Assembly (NCBI GenBank): GCA_902363135.1
Contig: CABIZF010000003.1
Coordinates: 243,382-307,381, forward strand
Direction of reading: 5' to 3'
Origin: Lachnospiraceae bacterium
GTDB lineage: Bacteria > Bacillota > Clostridia > Lachnospirales > Lachnospiraceae
DNA: 64,000 nucleotides
A program made the position numbers and the translations under genes. Within the stretch, counting starts at the first letter, position 1. The number at the start of each line of letters is the position of its first letter. A model generated the notes under the pieces. The model was not told where the DNA came from, did not search any database, and saw nothing but the letters and a program-made list of their open reading frames with translations. This document shows positions 35,662 to 45,314 of the stretch, one piece after another.

Positions 35662-36953
35662 TCTCCTTTTGTTAAATACTGACTTCTCTCTGCACCTACG
35701 GATATGAACTGTATTTCATGCTGCAGAAGATCCTCTAACGTCTCTACATACGTTTTGGCTGCATCCGGCAGTTCATCATAGGTTACGCAACCGCTGATGT
35801 CTGTCTGCCAGCCGGGAAGCATTCTCACAATTGGTACATATTCTTCTAGATCCTCTATCGGATCAAAATCCGTCACTTCCTGATTTCCCTTTTTGTAACC
35901 TACAATCACAGGGATTTCTTTCATCATACTGAGCACATCAAGCTTAGTTAATGCAATCTTGTCCGCGTTCTGACACTTTAATCCATACCGGCTTGCAACT
36001 GCATCAAACGGTCCTACACGGCGCGGACGTCCTGTGGCAGCACCATATTCTCCGCCAAACTTGCGCAAAAGTTCCATCCAGGATTCTGGCATGGCTTTTT
36101 CTGCTGTAAATGGCCCTGCACCTACACAGGTTGAATAAGCTTTCAGTACACCAACGACATGGTCCAGTTGCTTTCCCGGTATCCCCGCCCCTATCGGACC
36201 GTAGGCAGAAATCGTTGAAGAACTTGACGTATATGGAAAAATGCCATAATCAATATCCCGCATAGCTCCAAGCTGTGCCTCTAAAACAACACGTTTTCCT
36301 TCCTTTAATGCTTCCTCGAGATAAGCACCTGTGTCTACTATATATGGCCATAACTCTGCTGCCTGAGCTTCACACCAGGAAAGCAGTGCCGGATAGGACA
36401 TCGGTTCCTGATAATAGCATCCTGCAAGCTCCAGATTCTTTGCCTCGAGCATCATTTTCAAACGATTCTGTACGGATTCCTCTTTTAGATGAAGCAGATC
36501 CCCAAGACGCAGTGTCTTCTTTCTGTATTTGTCACTGTATGCATAGGCAATGCCTCTTTTTGTGGAACCAAACGCTGCTCCTGTTTTTGCAAGACGTGTT
36601 TCTTCGAGTTCATCCTGAATTTTGTGCCAAGGCATAGAGATTGTTGCCCGTTTGGAAAGTTTTAAGTTGTTTGGTGTGACCACAACACCTTTTTCCCTGA
36701 TCTGTGCAATTTCGTTTGTCAGATGTTTCAGGTCTACCACCATACCATCGCCGAGTACGCATATTACATTCTCATGCAGAATACCGGATGGCAGCAGATT
36801 TAAGACAAATTTCTGCTGTTTGGCAACCACTGTATGACCAGCGTTATTGCCGCCCTGATAGCGGACAACAACATCTGCATTCTCCGCAAGCAGATCGATC
36901 ACACGACCTTTTCCTTCGTCTCCCCAGTTAATTCCTGTTACAGCTGTAAGCAT
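35652..36953 (-). CDS. purA: Adenylosuccinate synthetase
   Basis: 433 residues. Joins IMP and L-aspartate using GTP, first step to AMP. GTP-binding start [13 protein letters not shown] (residues 10-22), NAGHTVV, and the C-terminal GTP/aspartate loop region ([20 protein letters not shown]) are visible. Length is normal. AAGGAGA precedes the ATG. It overlaps pyrB; both enzymes use aspartate as nitrogen donor. Confidence 0.96.
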   Translation of the reverse strand: MLTAVTGINWGDEGKGRVIDLLAENADVVVRYQGGNNAGHTVVAKQQKFVLNLLPSGILHENVICVLGDGMVVDLKHLTNEIAQIREKGVVVTPNNLKLSKRATISMPWHKIQDELEETRLAKTGAAFGSTKRGIAYAYSDKYRKKTLRLGDLLHLKEESVQNRLKMMLEAKNLELAGCYYQEPMSYPALLSWCEAQAAELWPYIVDTGAYLEEALKEGKRVVLEAQLGAMRDIDYGIFPYTSSSSTISAYGPIGAGIPGKQLDHVVGVLKAYSTCVGAGPFTAEKAMPESWMELLRKFGGEYGAATGRPRRVGPFDAVASRYGLKCQNADKIALTKLDVLSMMKEIPVIVGYKKGNQEVTDFDPIEDLEEYVPIVRMLPGWQTDISGCVTYDELPDAAKTYVETLEDLLQHEIQFISVGAERSQYLTKGEWL

Positions 36954-37008
36954 ATTTTATTCTCCTTCTATTGACACTGTCTTTGAACATAAACCCATGC
37001 ATAATCTG

Positions 37009-38349
37009 TTATGAGCAATACCGGAATGCCCGGTCGGTAAGTATTCTCGCAAAAATAAGTCCAAGCGGTAACGATACAATAATCATGATCGCTGCTGCAA
37101 ACCACAAAACTGCCTCTGTTAGTGACATAATTCCAAAATTATAAATCGCACGATACAAATATAATCCTGGCACCATAATTACAATAGATGGCACTGTCAG
37201 TGAAATTCTCGGATATCCATGATTTCTCTTTATGATGGATGCAAGCAGACCTGCAGTCAGTGCTCCTATGAAAGCTGCTGCCGCAGATGGCATCCCTGCA
37301 TAATCGACCAGTTCCAGCCGCAATGTATTTGCAACGGCACCGATACATGCCGCCGTTGCTGCTATATAGACTGAACTGTTAAACATAATCGAGAATCCAA
37401 ATACTCCGCAAAAACTTGCGATCAGACGTAAAACCAGATGCATCATACTTCCTAGATGCAAAGCTACAAAATCCTGTGGCTGAAGCTTTAACAAAAGTGC
37501 CATGATCCATGCAAACATCGTTGCACCCAGAACAATAATAATGGAATAGGTAAGCCGCTCCAGACCAGATCGCAAATCCAGCTTTGCCAAGTCAATTCCA
37601 CTTGTGATAAACGGAAATCCCGGAATAATAAACAACATGGAACAGATATATCCGGCCTCATGCACTGCGGAAACGTGTAACAACAGCTCTGCCATATGCA
37701 GACAGACAGCATACGTCAGACATGCAGCTGAAATAGATACCGCAATGTTTAAAAACAATGTGTAATGATGTTTGATCAGCTTCATCCGGATAAGGTTACC
37801 AACACCAGCGGCAATAAATGCAAATATCATCTCCACCGGGCCACCACCCAGCAGAAATGTAAATCCACAACATGCAAGTGCCGCTGCCAATCCGAGTTTT
37901 ACCGGAGAATAGAGTTCATGGATCTGCTCGATTTCATCCAGCCGCTTATGGATTTCTTCTCCGGTCAAATGCGCTTCCTGAGATGGAAAACTATTTACAA
38001 ACTGTTCCATCCGATAAAGCTTGGAAGTATTTACTCCGGTATTTGCAATACTAAGAGACTGTGAAACACACTCTTTTCCATCAAAACAATTAAACTCTAT
38101 GGACATCAGTCCCACATCCACTGTACAGGTTACTCCAAGTTCCTTGGAAAGCCTGTTCATAGAAGTCCGCACACGCCATGCTCCGGTTCCACAGGAAAGC
38201 ATAATCAGACCAACCCGGCCGACAACCGATGCCTTTTCAATCAGTCCTGCCTGCTGAATCAGCACTTCACTGTCATTCTCTGTATAATCGTGCCACGGAA
38301 TCTCCATATGATTTTTTTCCATGATTTCTATATAATCATTTTTCGCCAT
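37009..38349 (-). CDS. ThrE-family threonine/serine exporter
   Basis: 446 residues from MAKNDYIEIMEKNHMEIPWH; GGAGATC precedes the ATG. A soluble N-terminal domain of about 170 residues with the ThrE signature (SVVGRVGLIMLSCGTGAWRV then SMNRLSKELGV) is followed by about ten membrane helices forming the fused ThrE and ThrE_2 halves. Family members export threonine, serine or other small hydroxy amino acids by proton antiport. It overlaps the preceding gene by 14 bases, showing a coupled operon, and is 55 bases from purA. Confidence 0.88.
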   Translation of the reverse strand: MAKNDYIEIMEKNHMEIPWHDYTENDSEVLIQQAGLIEKASVVGRVGLIMLSCGTGAWRVRTSMNRLSKELGVTCTVDVGLMSIEFNCFDGKECVSQSLSIANTGVNTSKLYRMEQFVNSFPSQEAHLTGEEIHKRLDEIEQIHELYSPVKLGLAAALACCGFTFLLGGGPVEMIFAFIAAGVGNLIRMKLIKHHYTLFLNIAVSISAACLTYAVCLHMAELLLHVSAVHEAGYICSMLFIIPGFPFITSGIDLAKLDLRSGLERLTYSIIIVLGATMFAWIMALLLKLQPQDFVALHLGSMMHLVLRLIASFCGVFGFSIMFNSSVYIAATAACIGAVANTLRLELVDYAGMPSAAAAFIGALTAGLLASIIKRNHGYPRISLTVPSIVIMVPGLYLYRAIYNFGIMSLTEAVLWFAAAIMIIVSLPLGLIFARILTDRAFRYCS

Positions 38350-39097
38350 AAATGATCTCCTCCGCTTTTGCAACATGACGTTCGAGATTTTTCAGGAAGA
38401 TAGAATTCGGAAGGAAAATTCCAATTTCATCATATCGGTTGTTATTCTCCACCAGCGAATCCTGTCCATAAAATACGTAAGCCATTGGAAGATTCTTTTC
38501 CAGCTCAATCATAAGATCCCACACGGCAGAATATGCTTCTGCCTCTGTCTCCTTCTCCTTTACGGTATCCGGCAGTTCACGAATGAGCAGCACACCCATA
38601 TTTTTTTCAAGAATCTTTTGTTTCACATCCATGTAATCCGACTGATATTCATGGCTGTAACGGTATGCCTGTGCAAAATATATATTTTTCTGATTGCCGA
38701 GATCTTTGTATACCTCATGAAAATGCCGGTATTCTTTTTCATGAGCTGTGCCTTTGTATGCAGGAAGTAATTGCCCATTTTCATCCGTCATAATGACCGG
38801 ATTTTGCTTTCCGTCTGCATCAAAACGATAGGGAATCAGAAATGAATTTCTCAACAGGTCAAACAATGTATTCTGACATATGCCCATAAGGAAGGCCGAC
38901 AGGTCCCGGTTCGTATACGCATTGAACAAAGCCAGTGAAAATTCTGCCGGAGAAATTCCGGCATCCGAATCATCATTGCAAAATAAACAGTTACAAAATG
39001 TTTCCTGTAACTTTTCACATGCCCAATGATCATTTAATATTTTCTGAAACAAAACCTCTGCCTTTTCCTCTCGTAGAAAAATCGTCTGTTCCTTCAT
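38336..39097 (-). CDS. Unknown soluble protein, first gene of the exporter operon
   Basis: 253 residues. Its middle part (LFDLLRNSFLIPYRFDADGK, then DENGQLLPAYKGTAHEKEYR) is weakly like SseB-type domains, but this is only a pattern impression. N-terminal Cys pairs (CNCLFCNDD) and an acidic C-terminal half. No signal peptide. It is divergently transcribed from the LysR gene across a 125-base AT-rich gap, so LysR probably controls it together with the exporter, purA and pyrB. Confidence 0.65.
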   Translation of the reverse strand: MKEQTIFLREEKAEVLFQKILNDHWACEKLQETFCNCLFCNDDSDAGISPAEFSLALFNAYTNRDLSAFLMGICQNTLFDLLRNSFLIPYRFDADGKQNPVIMTDENGQLLPAYKGTAHEKEYRHFHEVYKDLGNQKNIYFAQAYRYSHEYQSDYMDVKQKILEKNMGVLLIRELPDTVKEKETEAEAYSAVWDLMIELEKNLPMAYVFYGQDSLVENNNRYDEIGIFLPNSIFLKNLERHVAKAEEIIYGEK

Positions 39098-39222
39098 GCT
39101 TCATGCGCTTCCTTTCTTGCTTTTTTCATCTTCTATGATTATACTTTTGCATTAGGGATAAGTAAAAACTATAATTGATATGCTATAAATAACATTTTGA
39201 TATGTCAGAGGGGGTTCTATCG

Positions 39223-40119
39223 ATGAATGTAAATTTTGAATACTATCGAATTTTTTATTATGTTGCAAAATACCACAACTTTACCAAAGCCGCACATACA
39301 CTCGGCAGCAGTCAGCCAAATGTGACAAGGGCCATGAACTGTCTGGAGCAGCAGATTAATGCAACTTTGTTTGTACGTACCAACCGGGGCATTCAGCTTA
39401 CCCCGGAAGGGGAAAAACTTTATACCCATATTTCCGCTGCAATGTCACAGATTTTTGCCGCAGAAGAGGAGTTATCGGATAGTACGGGGCTGTCACATGG
39501 AAGCATTGCGATCGGTGTCAGCGAGACCGCATTAAATATTTTTCTTTTTAATAAACTTAAAGCATTTCATATGACCTATCCCGGCATCCGCCTGAAACTG
39601 TACAATTACTCCACCCCACAGGCCATTGATGCCGTAAAAAGTGGAAAAATCGACTTTGCTATTGTTTCAACTCCAGCTTCCGTGGAATCACCACTCAGAC
39701 AGATTATGCTGCAGCCTTTTCAGGAAATCCTTGTCGGTGGTACAACTTTTACCGCACTCGGCAGCCAGGAATTATCTCTCGCAGAATTAAAAAACTATCC
39801 GCTGATTTCGCTTGGACGTGAAACAACGACGTTTCAGTTTTATCATGCACTCTTTCTCTCTCACGGACTCGAACTTGCCCCTGATACCGAAACCGCCACG
39901 ACCGATCAGATTCTCCCTCTTGTCAAATGTGAGCTGGGCCTGGCTTTTCTTCCAGAAGCAATGGCACATGATTCTATTCAAAAAAGAGAAATTGTCCAGA
40001 TATCACTAAAAGAAAACATTCCGGAAAGAAATATATGCATGCTATACGATTGCCAACATCCGCTGAACTCAGCCGCCCGACAATTCCGGAAAATGATTCT
40101 GGAAAATCATTTGTCATAG
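39223..40119 (+). CDS. LysR-family transcriptional regulator
   Basis: 298 residues from MNVNFEYYRIFYYVAKYHNF; GAGGGGG lies nine bases upstream of the ATG. The N-terminal helix-turn-helix has FTKAAHTLGSSQPNVTRAMN and the wing GIQLTPEGEKLY. The C-terminal effector domain has the usual GxxxxG pattern (IGVSETALNIFLFNKLKAFH). It is divergent from the exporter operon, the usual arrangement for a LysR regulator and its target. The inducer is unknown. Confidence 0.93.
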   Translation: MNVNFEYYRIFYYVAKYHNFTKAAHTLGSSQPNVTRAMNCLEQQINATLFVRTNRGIQLTPEGEKLYTHISAAMSQIFAAEEELSDSTGLSHGSIAIGVSETALNIFLFNKLKAFHMTYPGIRLKLYNYSTPQAIDAVKSGKIDFAIVSTPASVESPLRQIMLQPFQEILVGGTTFTALGSQELSLAELKNYPLISLGRETTTFQFYHALFLSHGLELAPDTETATTDQILPLVKCELGLAFLPEAMAHDSIQKREIVQISLKENIPERNICMLYDCQHPLNSAARQFRKMILENHLS

Positions 40120-40205
40120 TTTATAGCTATGAACAAGCAATGTTTTTAAGTATTATACAATCTCCTCAATTGTAATCCAAGATTCCATACCCGCTATCTT
40201 GGATA

Positions 40206-41129
40206 AGTGTAAAAGTTAATAGTTATCAGTGTAAAAGAAAGGTATGGATTTTCTTTTACAAATGAATTGAGACTGACTGGATAGTTGGTCTCTTTTCTGT
40301 TATGCTTTGATTTCTGGCGGCTGGAAAGGAGTCACCATGTCAAAGTTTTTATCTTATGAAGATCGAATGATTATTGCTCAACGCCTTCAGGAGAATGCAT
40401 CCTTTGGGGCAATTGGCAAAGAGTTAGGAAAGGACCGTACAACCATTGCCAAGGAGATTAAAAAGTATTCCTATGATAAGAAAAGCGGTCGTCCTGGATA
40501 TCCGTATAATCCTTGTAAATTCCGTGCTACATGCAAAGCAAAAAGGATTTGCGGAACAAGCTGTACACACCAATCTGCTTACAAATGCAGCCTGTGCTCT
40601 GAATGCACCTTACATTGTTCTGATTTTGTAGAAGATGTCTGTTCTGTCAAAAATAAGCCACCTTATGTTTGTAATGGCTGCAGTCAGCTGCCGAAATGCT
40701 CGTTATTAAAACGTATTTATGATCCGGCAGATGCACATGAGAGTGCACATCATGCTGTTTCGGAAGCCAGAACCGGTATCATGTCCAACGAAGATGATAT
40801 TGCAAGAATTAACGGGATCATCAGTCCTTTAGTTAAAAACGGGCAGTCGCTTCATCAAATCTATCTTGCTCATGTAGATGAACTGATGTGCAGTGAAAAG
40901 ACATTGTATAACTACGTGGATGCCCAGCTCTTTGATATCAGGAACATTGATCTGCCCCGTAAAGTGAAATACCGTCCCCGTTATAAGAAGCCTGAATTTA
41001 AAGTTGACCGGGGCTGCCGTATTGAACGAAGCTACGCTGACTTTCAAAAATATCTGGGAGCAAACCCGGAAACGACCATTGTACAAATGGATAGCGTGAT
41101 TGGTCGTGTGGGAGGAAAATGTCTTCTTA
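40206..41129 (+). mobile_element. IS30-family insertion sequence, 3' end lost
   Basis: Transposase start ATG 40337 after AAAGGAG. N-terminal helix-turn-helix (ERIIAQRL-type: MSKFLSYEDRMIIAQRLQEN, then GKELGKDRTTIAKEIKKYSY), a Cys-rich zinc-like region (CGTSC...CSLCSECTLHC) and the first DDE Asp in IVQMDSVIGRVGGKCLLT. The reading frame then runs into the relaxase DNA, so the catalytic domain is incomplete. The left end is likely near 40206 (TGTAAAAGTTAATAG). Confidence 0.88.
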
Positions 41130-41935
41130 CACATCCTTGCCCATTCGCTTCGCCATAACTCACAATTCTTTGGATTGTTCCATCCGGTAGCATCGGTCAG
41201 AACCCGTTTCCATTGTTTTCTGTTTCTTGCCCCGACTTTCTGTACTCCGTTTTCATCAAGTACCGGAATACGGATTTCATGCCGGTCAGGATTTTCCTTA
41301 TCCTGCCACCAGTCCGGGTGGGATTCATCAACTACGATATTTCCCTCAGTATCTCTGACAAAATCCCAGTCCTTAATTTCTTTGTTGCCCCATGAATGGT
41401 TCGGATTGAATGGTCGCATGGTTACAAGTAAATGCACATGTGGGTTTCCATCGCCTTTATCGTGTATGCTCCAGTCGGCACACATTCCCTTGTCCACGAA
41501 AGTTTTTTGAATATATTCGGTTGTATAATCAATCTGTTCCTGTCTGCTCCATTCTTTCGGCAGGGAAAATTCAAATGAGCGTCCAAGCTGTGCATCTGCA
41601 TTTTTTTCTATCCTCAATACCTCATTCCATAGACGCTGTTTCTGAAATGTGATTTTAAACTTTTCCAGTGCGGCATCTTTATCATCCGCTCTTTTATAAC
41701 GGATAGACTGTTGAAACCTTTTTATATTTTCTTCCGGTACATGTAGCCATTCAGGAGGTGCATTTTCGCACATCATCAGACTAGAGTAGACGACTTCCTT
41801 TTTGGAAGTATAGTAACTGATTCTGCCTGTTTCCTCATTCTTCATCACATCTCCATTAAGATATGCCGATGCGGATATGACAGATTTTCCTTTACTGCGC
41901 CCGACAATCTTTACTGTAAAGTGAAATATCGCCAT
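41130..41935 (-). pseudogene. MobA/MobL (MobQ-type) relaxase, truncated by IS30
   Basis: Starts MAIFHFTVKIVGRSKGKSVI and contains SASAYLNGD, the MobA/MobL N-terminus. The histidine motif HDKGDGNPHVHLLVTMRPF (HxH plus upstream H) is the metal site of MobQ relaxases. The frame is original up to about LWRSEWARMCKK, then continues as antisense IS30 sequence. About 270 residues of the relaxase domain remain; the C-terminal part is missing. The oriT lies 200 bases upstream. Confidence 0.88.
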
Positions 41936-42130
41936 GATACGATTCCCCCTTTCTGCCGTATCCGGCATTGATTTCCGACAGCATCTTCTTCTGGTTTGGC
42001 AGAAGTGAAGCTGTCGGAACGCCCTCTGCGCAAGAGTGCCCCCTGCGGCATGAGCAGGTCTGGCTGAAAGCCCCGCCGACGGAACGAGCCCGGCAAGCGT
42101 AAGCGCAGACCGGTTGCCACTTGTGGCAAA

Positions 42131-42169
42131 CTTATAAGGACGACCTCTGGTTGTCCATAAGTGCGCCCT
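42131..42169 (+). other. Origin of transfer (oriT) with pSC101/RSF1010-like nick sequence
   Basis: An imperfect inverted repeat (CTTATAAGGACGACC with GGTTGTCCATAAG, 42131-42160) is followed by TAAGTGCGCCCT (42158-42169). That matches the nick region of the pSC101/RSF1010 MobQ group as I remember it. Placed upstream of a MobQ relaxase gene, as expected. An open frame over this GC-rich area (41911-42216) is probably not a gene. Confidence 0.8.
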
Positions 42170-42215
42170 TCATTCAAAGGCAATGAAGGGAATGGAAAAC
42201 CCACTCTCTCCGCCA

Positions 42216-42540
42216 TTACACTTCCTCCATGTCTGTAACTAATTCTTTCTGCATCGCTTTTGAGAAAAACTTCCCGTTTTTTTCCTGTCTTTTTAAGAAG
42301 CCTATCAACTTTGGTAAATCTTCCTCCTCAATCGGACAGCCAAGAACTGATTCCACCGCTCCTCCAATCTGACAGAGCCTGTGGGTTCGTTTTTTACTTT
42401 CTTCCGCTTTCTTCCGCTTTCTTTCTCTTTTCCAGTTCCTTCCGCTGTGCTATGAGCTTTTTTGTAGCTTCAATGCTTTCCTGTTCCTTTTTCTCTAATG
42501 CACGTATTCTTTCTTCATAAGTCTTTGTTGATTTCGCCAT
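42216..42540 (-). pseudogene. DUF3847-like mobilization protein, broken by a 10-bp duplication
   Basis: Starts MAKSTKTYEERIRALEKKEQ. After KRKKAEES a tandem duplication of GCGGAAGAAA (near 42404-42424) shifts the frame to an early stop. The following frame (KRTHRLCQIGGAVESVLGCP and IEEEDLPKLIGFL, ending TDMEEV at 42216) completes a DUF3847-type protein of about 105 residues. These small coiled-coil proteins accompany MobA/MobL relaxases. Confidence 0.8.
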
Positions 42541-42684
42541 ATCGTCTTCATCCTTTCTTTTTCCGATAAACAACAGTTCCCGGTTGCATATCAGGAGAAG
42601 CACATGGTATAATCTTCTTGCGTGTAGGTATATCATGGCTTCGGTCTGATAGAACCTTTGGCGGTTTCGTAAGAAGCCGCCTTT

Positions 42685-42915
42685 TTAAATTGCCACATTG
42701 CTTGTGACAGCTTTTACATTCCCTTTATCCCTCAGATCTCGCCCCTCGTTGGCTTCCATGAACTTTTCCAGAATGTCAGTTTTAATAAGGACTTTTCTTC
42801 CGACCTTTAATACCGGAAGTTTCTTCCATTCAACCAGCTTTCTCAAAGTGTTTCTGCCAATTTCTGTATAGTCGGCTGCTTCCTCGATGGATAATGCAAT
42901 CTTTCTTTCCGTCAT
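42685..42915 (-). CDS. xis: Excisionase (Xis), MerR/Tn916-like DNA-binding protein
   Basis: 76 residues with a winged helix of the excisionase type: LSIEEAADYTEIGRNTLRKL, then VGRKVLIKTDILEKFMEANE. CAGGAGGTGAC precedes the ATG. It directs integrase toward excision. The promoter at 42964-42992 drives it leftward, probably together with the mobilization genes. Confidence 0.92.
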   Translation of the reverse strand: MTERKIALSIEEAADYTEIGRNTLRKLVEWKKLPVLKVGRKVLIKTDILEKFMEANEGRDLRDKGNVKAVTSNVAI

Positions 42916-42932
42916 CTTGTCACCTCCTGTTA

Positions 42933-43059
42933 AATTGCATTATGCAATTTTTGTTATGCTGTTAGTATAGCGGTTTTATATTGCGTTGTCAAGCGTTATG
43001 AAATTTTAAAAACAATCATTGAATTGCATATTGCAATTATACAGGGTACATGCTATAAT
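42933..43059. promoter_or_regulatory. Divergent promoters with twin palindromic operators
   Basis: Operators AATTGCATTATGCAATT (42933-42949) and AATTGCATATTGCAATT (43022-43038). Leftward promoter TTGACA (42987-42992), 17 bases, TATACT (42964-42969). Rightward promoter TTGCAA (43031-43036), 17 bases, TATAAT (43054-43059). One operator overlaps the rightward -35, the other lies in the xis leader. Likely bound by the XRE regulator at 43090. Confidence 0.85.
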
Positions 43060-43089
43060 TCATACATACAGAAAAAGGAGGCAATCAGC

Positions 43090-43719
43090 ATGAAAGATAA
43101 AGAACTACGCAAGCTGATAGGCAGCAGGGCAAAACAGCGTCGTCTGGAATTAAATCTGACACAGCCTTATGTTGCAGAGAAGATGGGAGTTACCGCTTCC
43201 ACAATCCTGCGTTATGAGAATGGTTCGATTGACAATACCAAAAAGATGGTGCTGGAAGGTCTTTCGGAAGCACTTCATGTATCTATTGAATGGCTCAGAG
43301 GGGAAACCGATGAATACGAAACCGATATTACGGATAAGAAAGAATTACAGATTCGTGATGCAATGGGCGATATTCTCAAACAGTTACCTCTCGACCTTAG
43401 TAAAAAGGAAGATGCTTTTTCCAAAGATTTACTGCTGTTGATGTTAAAGCAATATAACCTGTTTCTGGAATCATTCCAGTTTGCCTGCAAGAATTACAAG
43501 GGCAACACGAATGAAGCTGATATTGCAAAAGTAATGGGGTTTGAATCGAATGATGAATATAATGAGATTATGTTTCTCCGGGAGATCACCCATACTGTTA
43601 ATGCCTTTAATGACATGGCCGATATCGTAAGACTCTATTCCAAGAAACCGGAAACTGCAGAACAAAGGCTTGCAAATCTATTATCAGAAGTTTTGTATGA
43701 GGATTCCGATTCGGTATAG
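43090..43719 (+). CDS. XRE-family regulator of the mobile element
   Basis: 209 residues from MKDKELRKLIGSRAKQRRLE; AAGGAGG precedes the ATG. The helix-turn-helix is LNLTQPYVAEKMGVTASTIL and RYENGSIDNT. The C-terminal helical domain of about 130 residues has no recognised signature. It is divergent from xis with palindromic operators between them, so it is probably the switch that keeps the element quiescent, like a phage repressor. Confidence 0.88.
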   Translation: MKDKELRKLIGSRAKQRRLELNLTQPYVAEKMGVTASTILRYENGSIDNTKKMVLEGLSEALHVSIEWLRGETDEYETDITDKKELQIRDAMGDILKQLPLDLSKKEDAFSKDLLLLMLKQYNLFLESFQFACKNYKGNTNEADIAKVMGFESNDEYNEIMFLREITHTVNAFNDMADIVRLYSKKPETAEQRLANLLSEVLYEDSDSV

Positions 43720-43879
43720 AACGACAACCGGAGTTATGATATAATGAGCACGAGCGAGTCAGGCTGTTTACAGATTTGACGAGCGGCGAATTGGCTTATG
43801 GACTTGTCCATAAGATGCCTACACGCAAGAAGCATTTCATCAGTTCCGATTGTCCGATGTCGAAAGGAGACATACAATT

Positions 43880-45174
43880 ATGGCAAAAGGATCTGTAAGA
43901 AAAAAGGAAAGAAATGGTACTACCGCTTCTATGTAGAAGATGCAAGCGGCAATCTGGTTCAGAAAGAATACGCTGGAACAGAAAGTAAAAGTGAAACGGA
44001 AAAACTGCTCCGTCAGGCAATGGATGATTACGAAAGCAAGAAATTTGTCGCAAAGACAGATAATCTTACTGTAGGAGAACTTCTTGATATGTGGGCAGAA
44101 GAAGAACTGAAAGTCGGAACACTCAGCAATGGTACAGTGGAAAATTATCTTGGTGCAATCCGTTGTATCAAGAAACATCCGATTGCAGAACGCAAATTGA
44201 AATCCGTTACCGCTGAACATTTACAGACATTTCTCGATCTGCTGACATTCGGTGGGGAATTTCCAGATGGAAAAGTGAGAAAAGGATACAGCAAAGATTA
44301 CATCCATTCCTTTTCGGCAGTATTACAGCAGGCTTTCCGGTTTGCAGTATTTCCAAAACAGTTGATTACTTTTAATCCCATGCAGTATATTAAGCTGAAA
44401 AAGCAGGCAGAGGATGTGGATTTATTCTCCGATGATGAAGTAGAAGAAGGCATACAGCCTATTTCACATGAAGATTATGAGAGACTGATAGAATACCTCA
44501 AAGTAAAGAATCCACCTGCAATCCTGCCAATCCAGATCGCATACTATGCGGGACTTCGTATCGGTGAAGTTTGCGGATTGACATGGCAGGACATCAATCT
44601 TGAAGAACAATGCCTGACCATTAAAAGAAGTATCCGCTACGATGGCACAAAACATAAAAACATCATCGGACCGACCAAGCGAAAGAAAGTAAGGATTGTT
44701 GATTTTGGTAATACTCTGACCGAAATACTGAAAACCGTCAGAAAAGAACAGCTTAAAAGCCGGATGCAGTATGGTGAATTTTACCACCGCAATTTCTACA
44801 AGGAAGTGCAAGACAAAAACAGAGTGTATTATGAATATTATCATCTGGACAGAACCGAAGAAATCCCGGCAGATTACAAGGAAATTTCTTTTGTCTGCCT
44901 GAGACCGGACGGATGTCTGGAACTGCCAAGCACACTCAGCATTGCCTGCCGGTCAGTTGCGAAACGACTGGACGGATTTGAGAATTTCCATTTCCACCAG
45001 TTGCGACACACTTACACAAGCAACCTCCTTTCAAACGGAGCTGCCCCAAAAGATGTGCAGGAACTGTTAGGACACTCTGATGTCAGTACCACAATGAATG
45101 TCTATGCCCACTCTACAAGAAAGGCAAAGCGGAACTCCGCCAGACTTCTTGATAAAGTAGCAGGCAACGACTAA
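43880..45174 (+). CDS. int: Tyrosine integrase of the element, N-terminal frame shifted at A-AAA-AAG
   Basis: The body (43906-45174) is a full phage-type integrase: N-terminal arm-binding part (KKWYYRFYVEDASG), core-binding domain, and catalytic domain with Arg in AGLRIGEVCGL, HQLRHTYTS, LGHSDVSTTMNVYAHS (Tyr nucleophile). The natural start (ATG 43880, MAKGSVRKK) is in another frame. A -1 slip at A AAA AAG (43900-43906) would join MAKGSVRKK to GKKWYYRF exactly. Either programmed frameshifting or loss of one A in a run of seven. It ends 130 bases from attR. Confidence 0.85.
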
Positions 45175-45301
45175 ATAAAAAATTCCCTTATTTCCCTTGC
45201 GGGTTCCGCATAAGGGCAAAAATAAGGGAAAATACATATCATTTCACTATCTAAGGGGCTGAAAAGCCTGTAAAATAAGGAAAGTTCAGGAAATCTCTCC
45301 A

Positions 45302-45314
45302 CAAATTCGAAATT
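45302..45314. repeat. attR, 13-bp core direct repeat
   Basis: CAAATTCGAAATT, same as 32799-32811; the kinase frame resumes here. Confidence 0.85.

Larger units (their letters stand above)
32799..45314. mobile_element. Integrative mobilizable element inserted in a histidine-kinase gene (about 12.5 kb, decayed)
   Basis: Bounded by 13-bp direct repeats. The right end holds integrase, XRE regulator, excisionase, DUF3847-like gene, oriT and relaxase; the left end holds a broken DUF6061 gene. Both ends have integrase arm-type repeats (TTCCCTTAT.TTTCCCTTG near 32919 and CCCTTATTTCCCTTG near 45186). Cargo: pyrB, purA, ThrE exporter, unknown protein and LysR. Relaxase, integrase and the DUF3847 gene are all damaged, so it is probably fixed. 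Confidence 0.85.

Noticed and set aside
40829..41129. The C-terminal part of the relaxase open frame
   Set aside because: This part is antisense to the IS30 transposase; the relaxase is truncated at about 41130.
41911..42216. A 101-codon frame MAERVGFPFPSLPLNEGRTY across the oriT region
   Set aside because: It overlaps the relaxase start and the oriT palindrome, and its composition is driven by GC-rich palindromes. A coupled start (TAATG) exists, so it is not impossible, but coding is not supported.
43798..43880. Start of the integrase at 43798
   Set aside because: The upstream codons (DLSIRCLHARSISS) are unlike integrases and lack a ribosome site; AAAGGAGA precedes ATG 43880, which reads into the family N-terminus.
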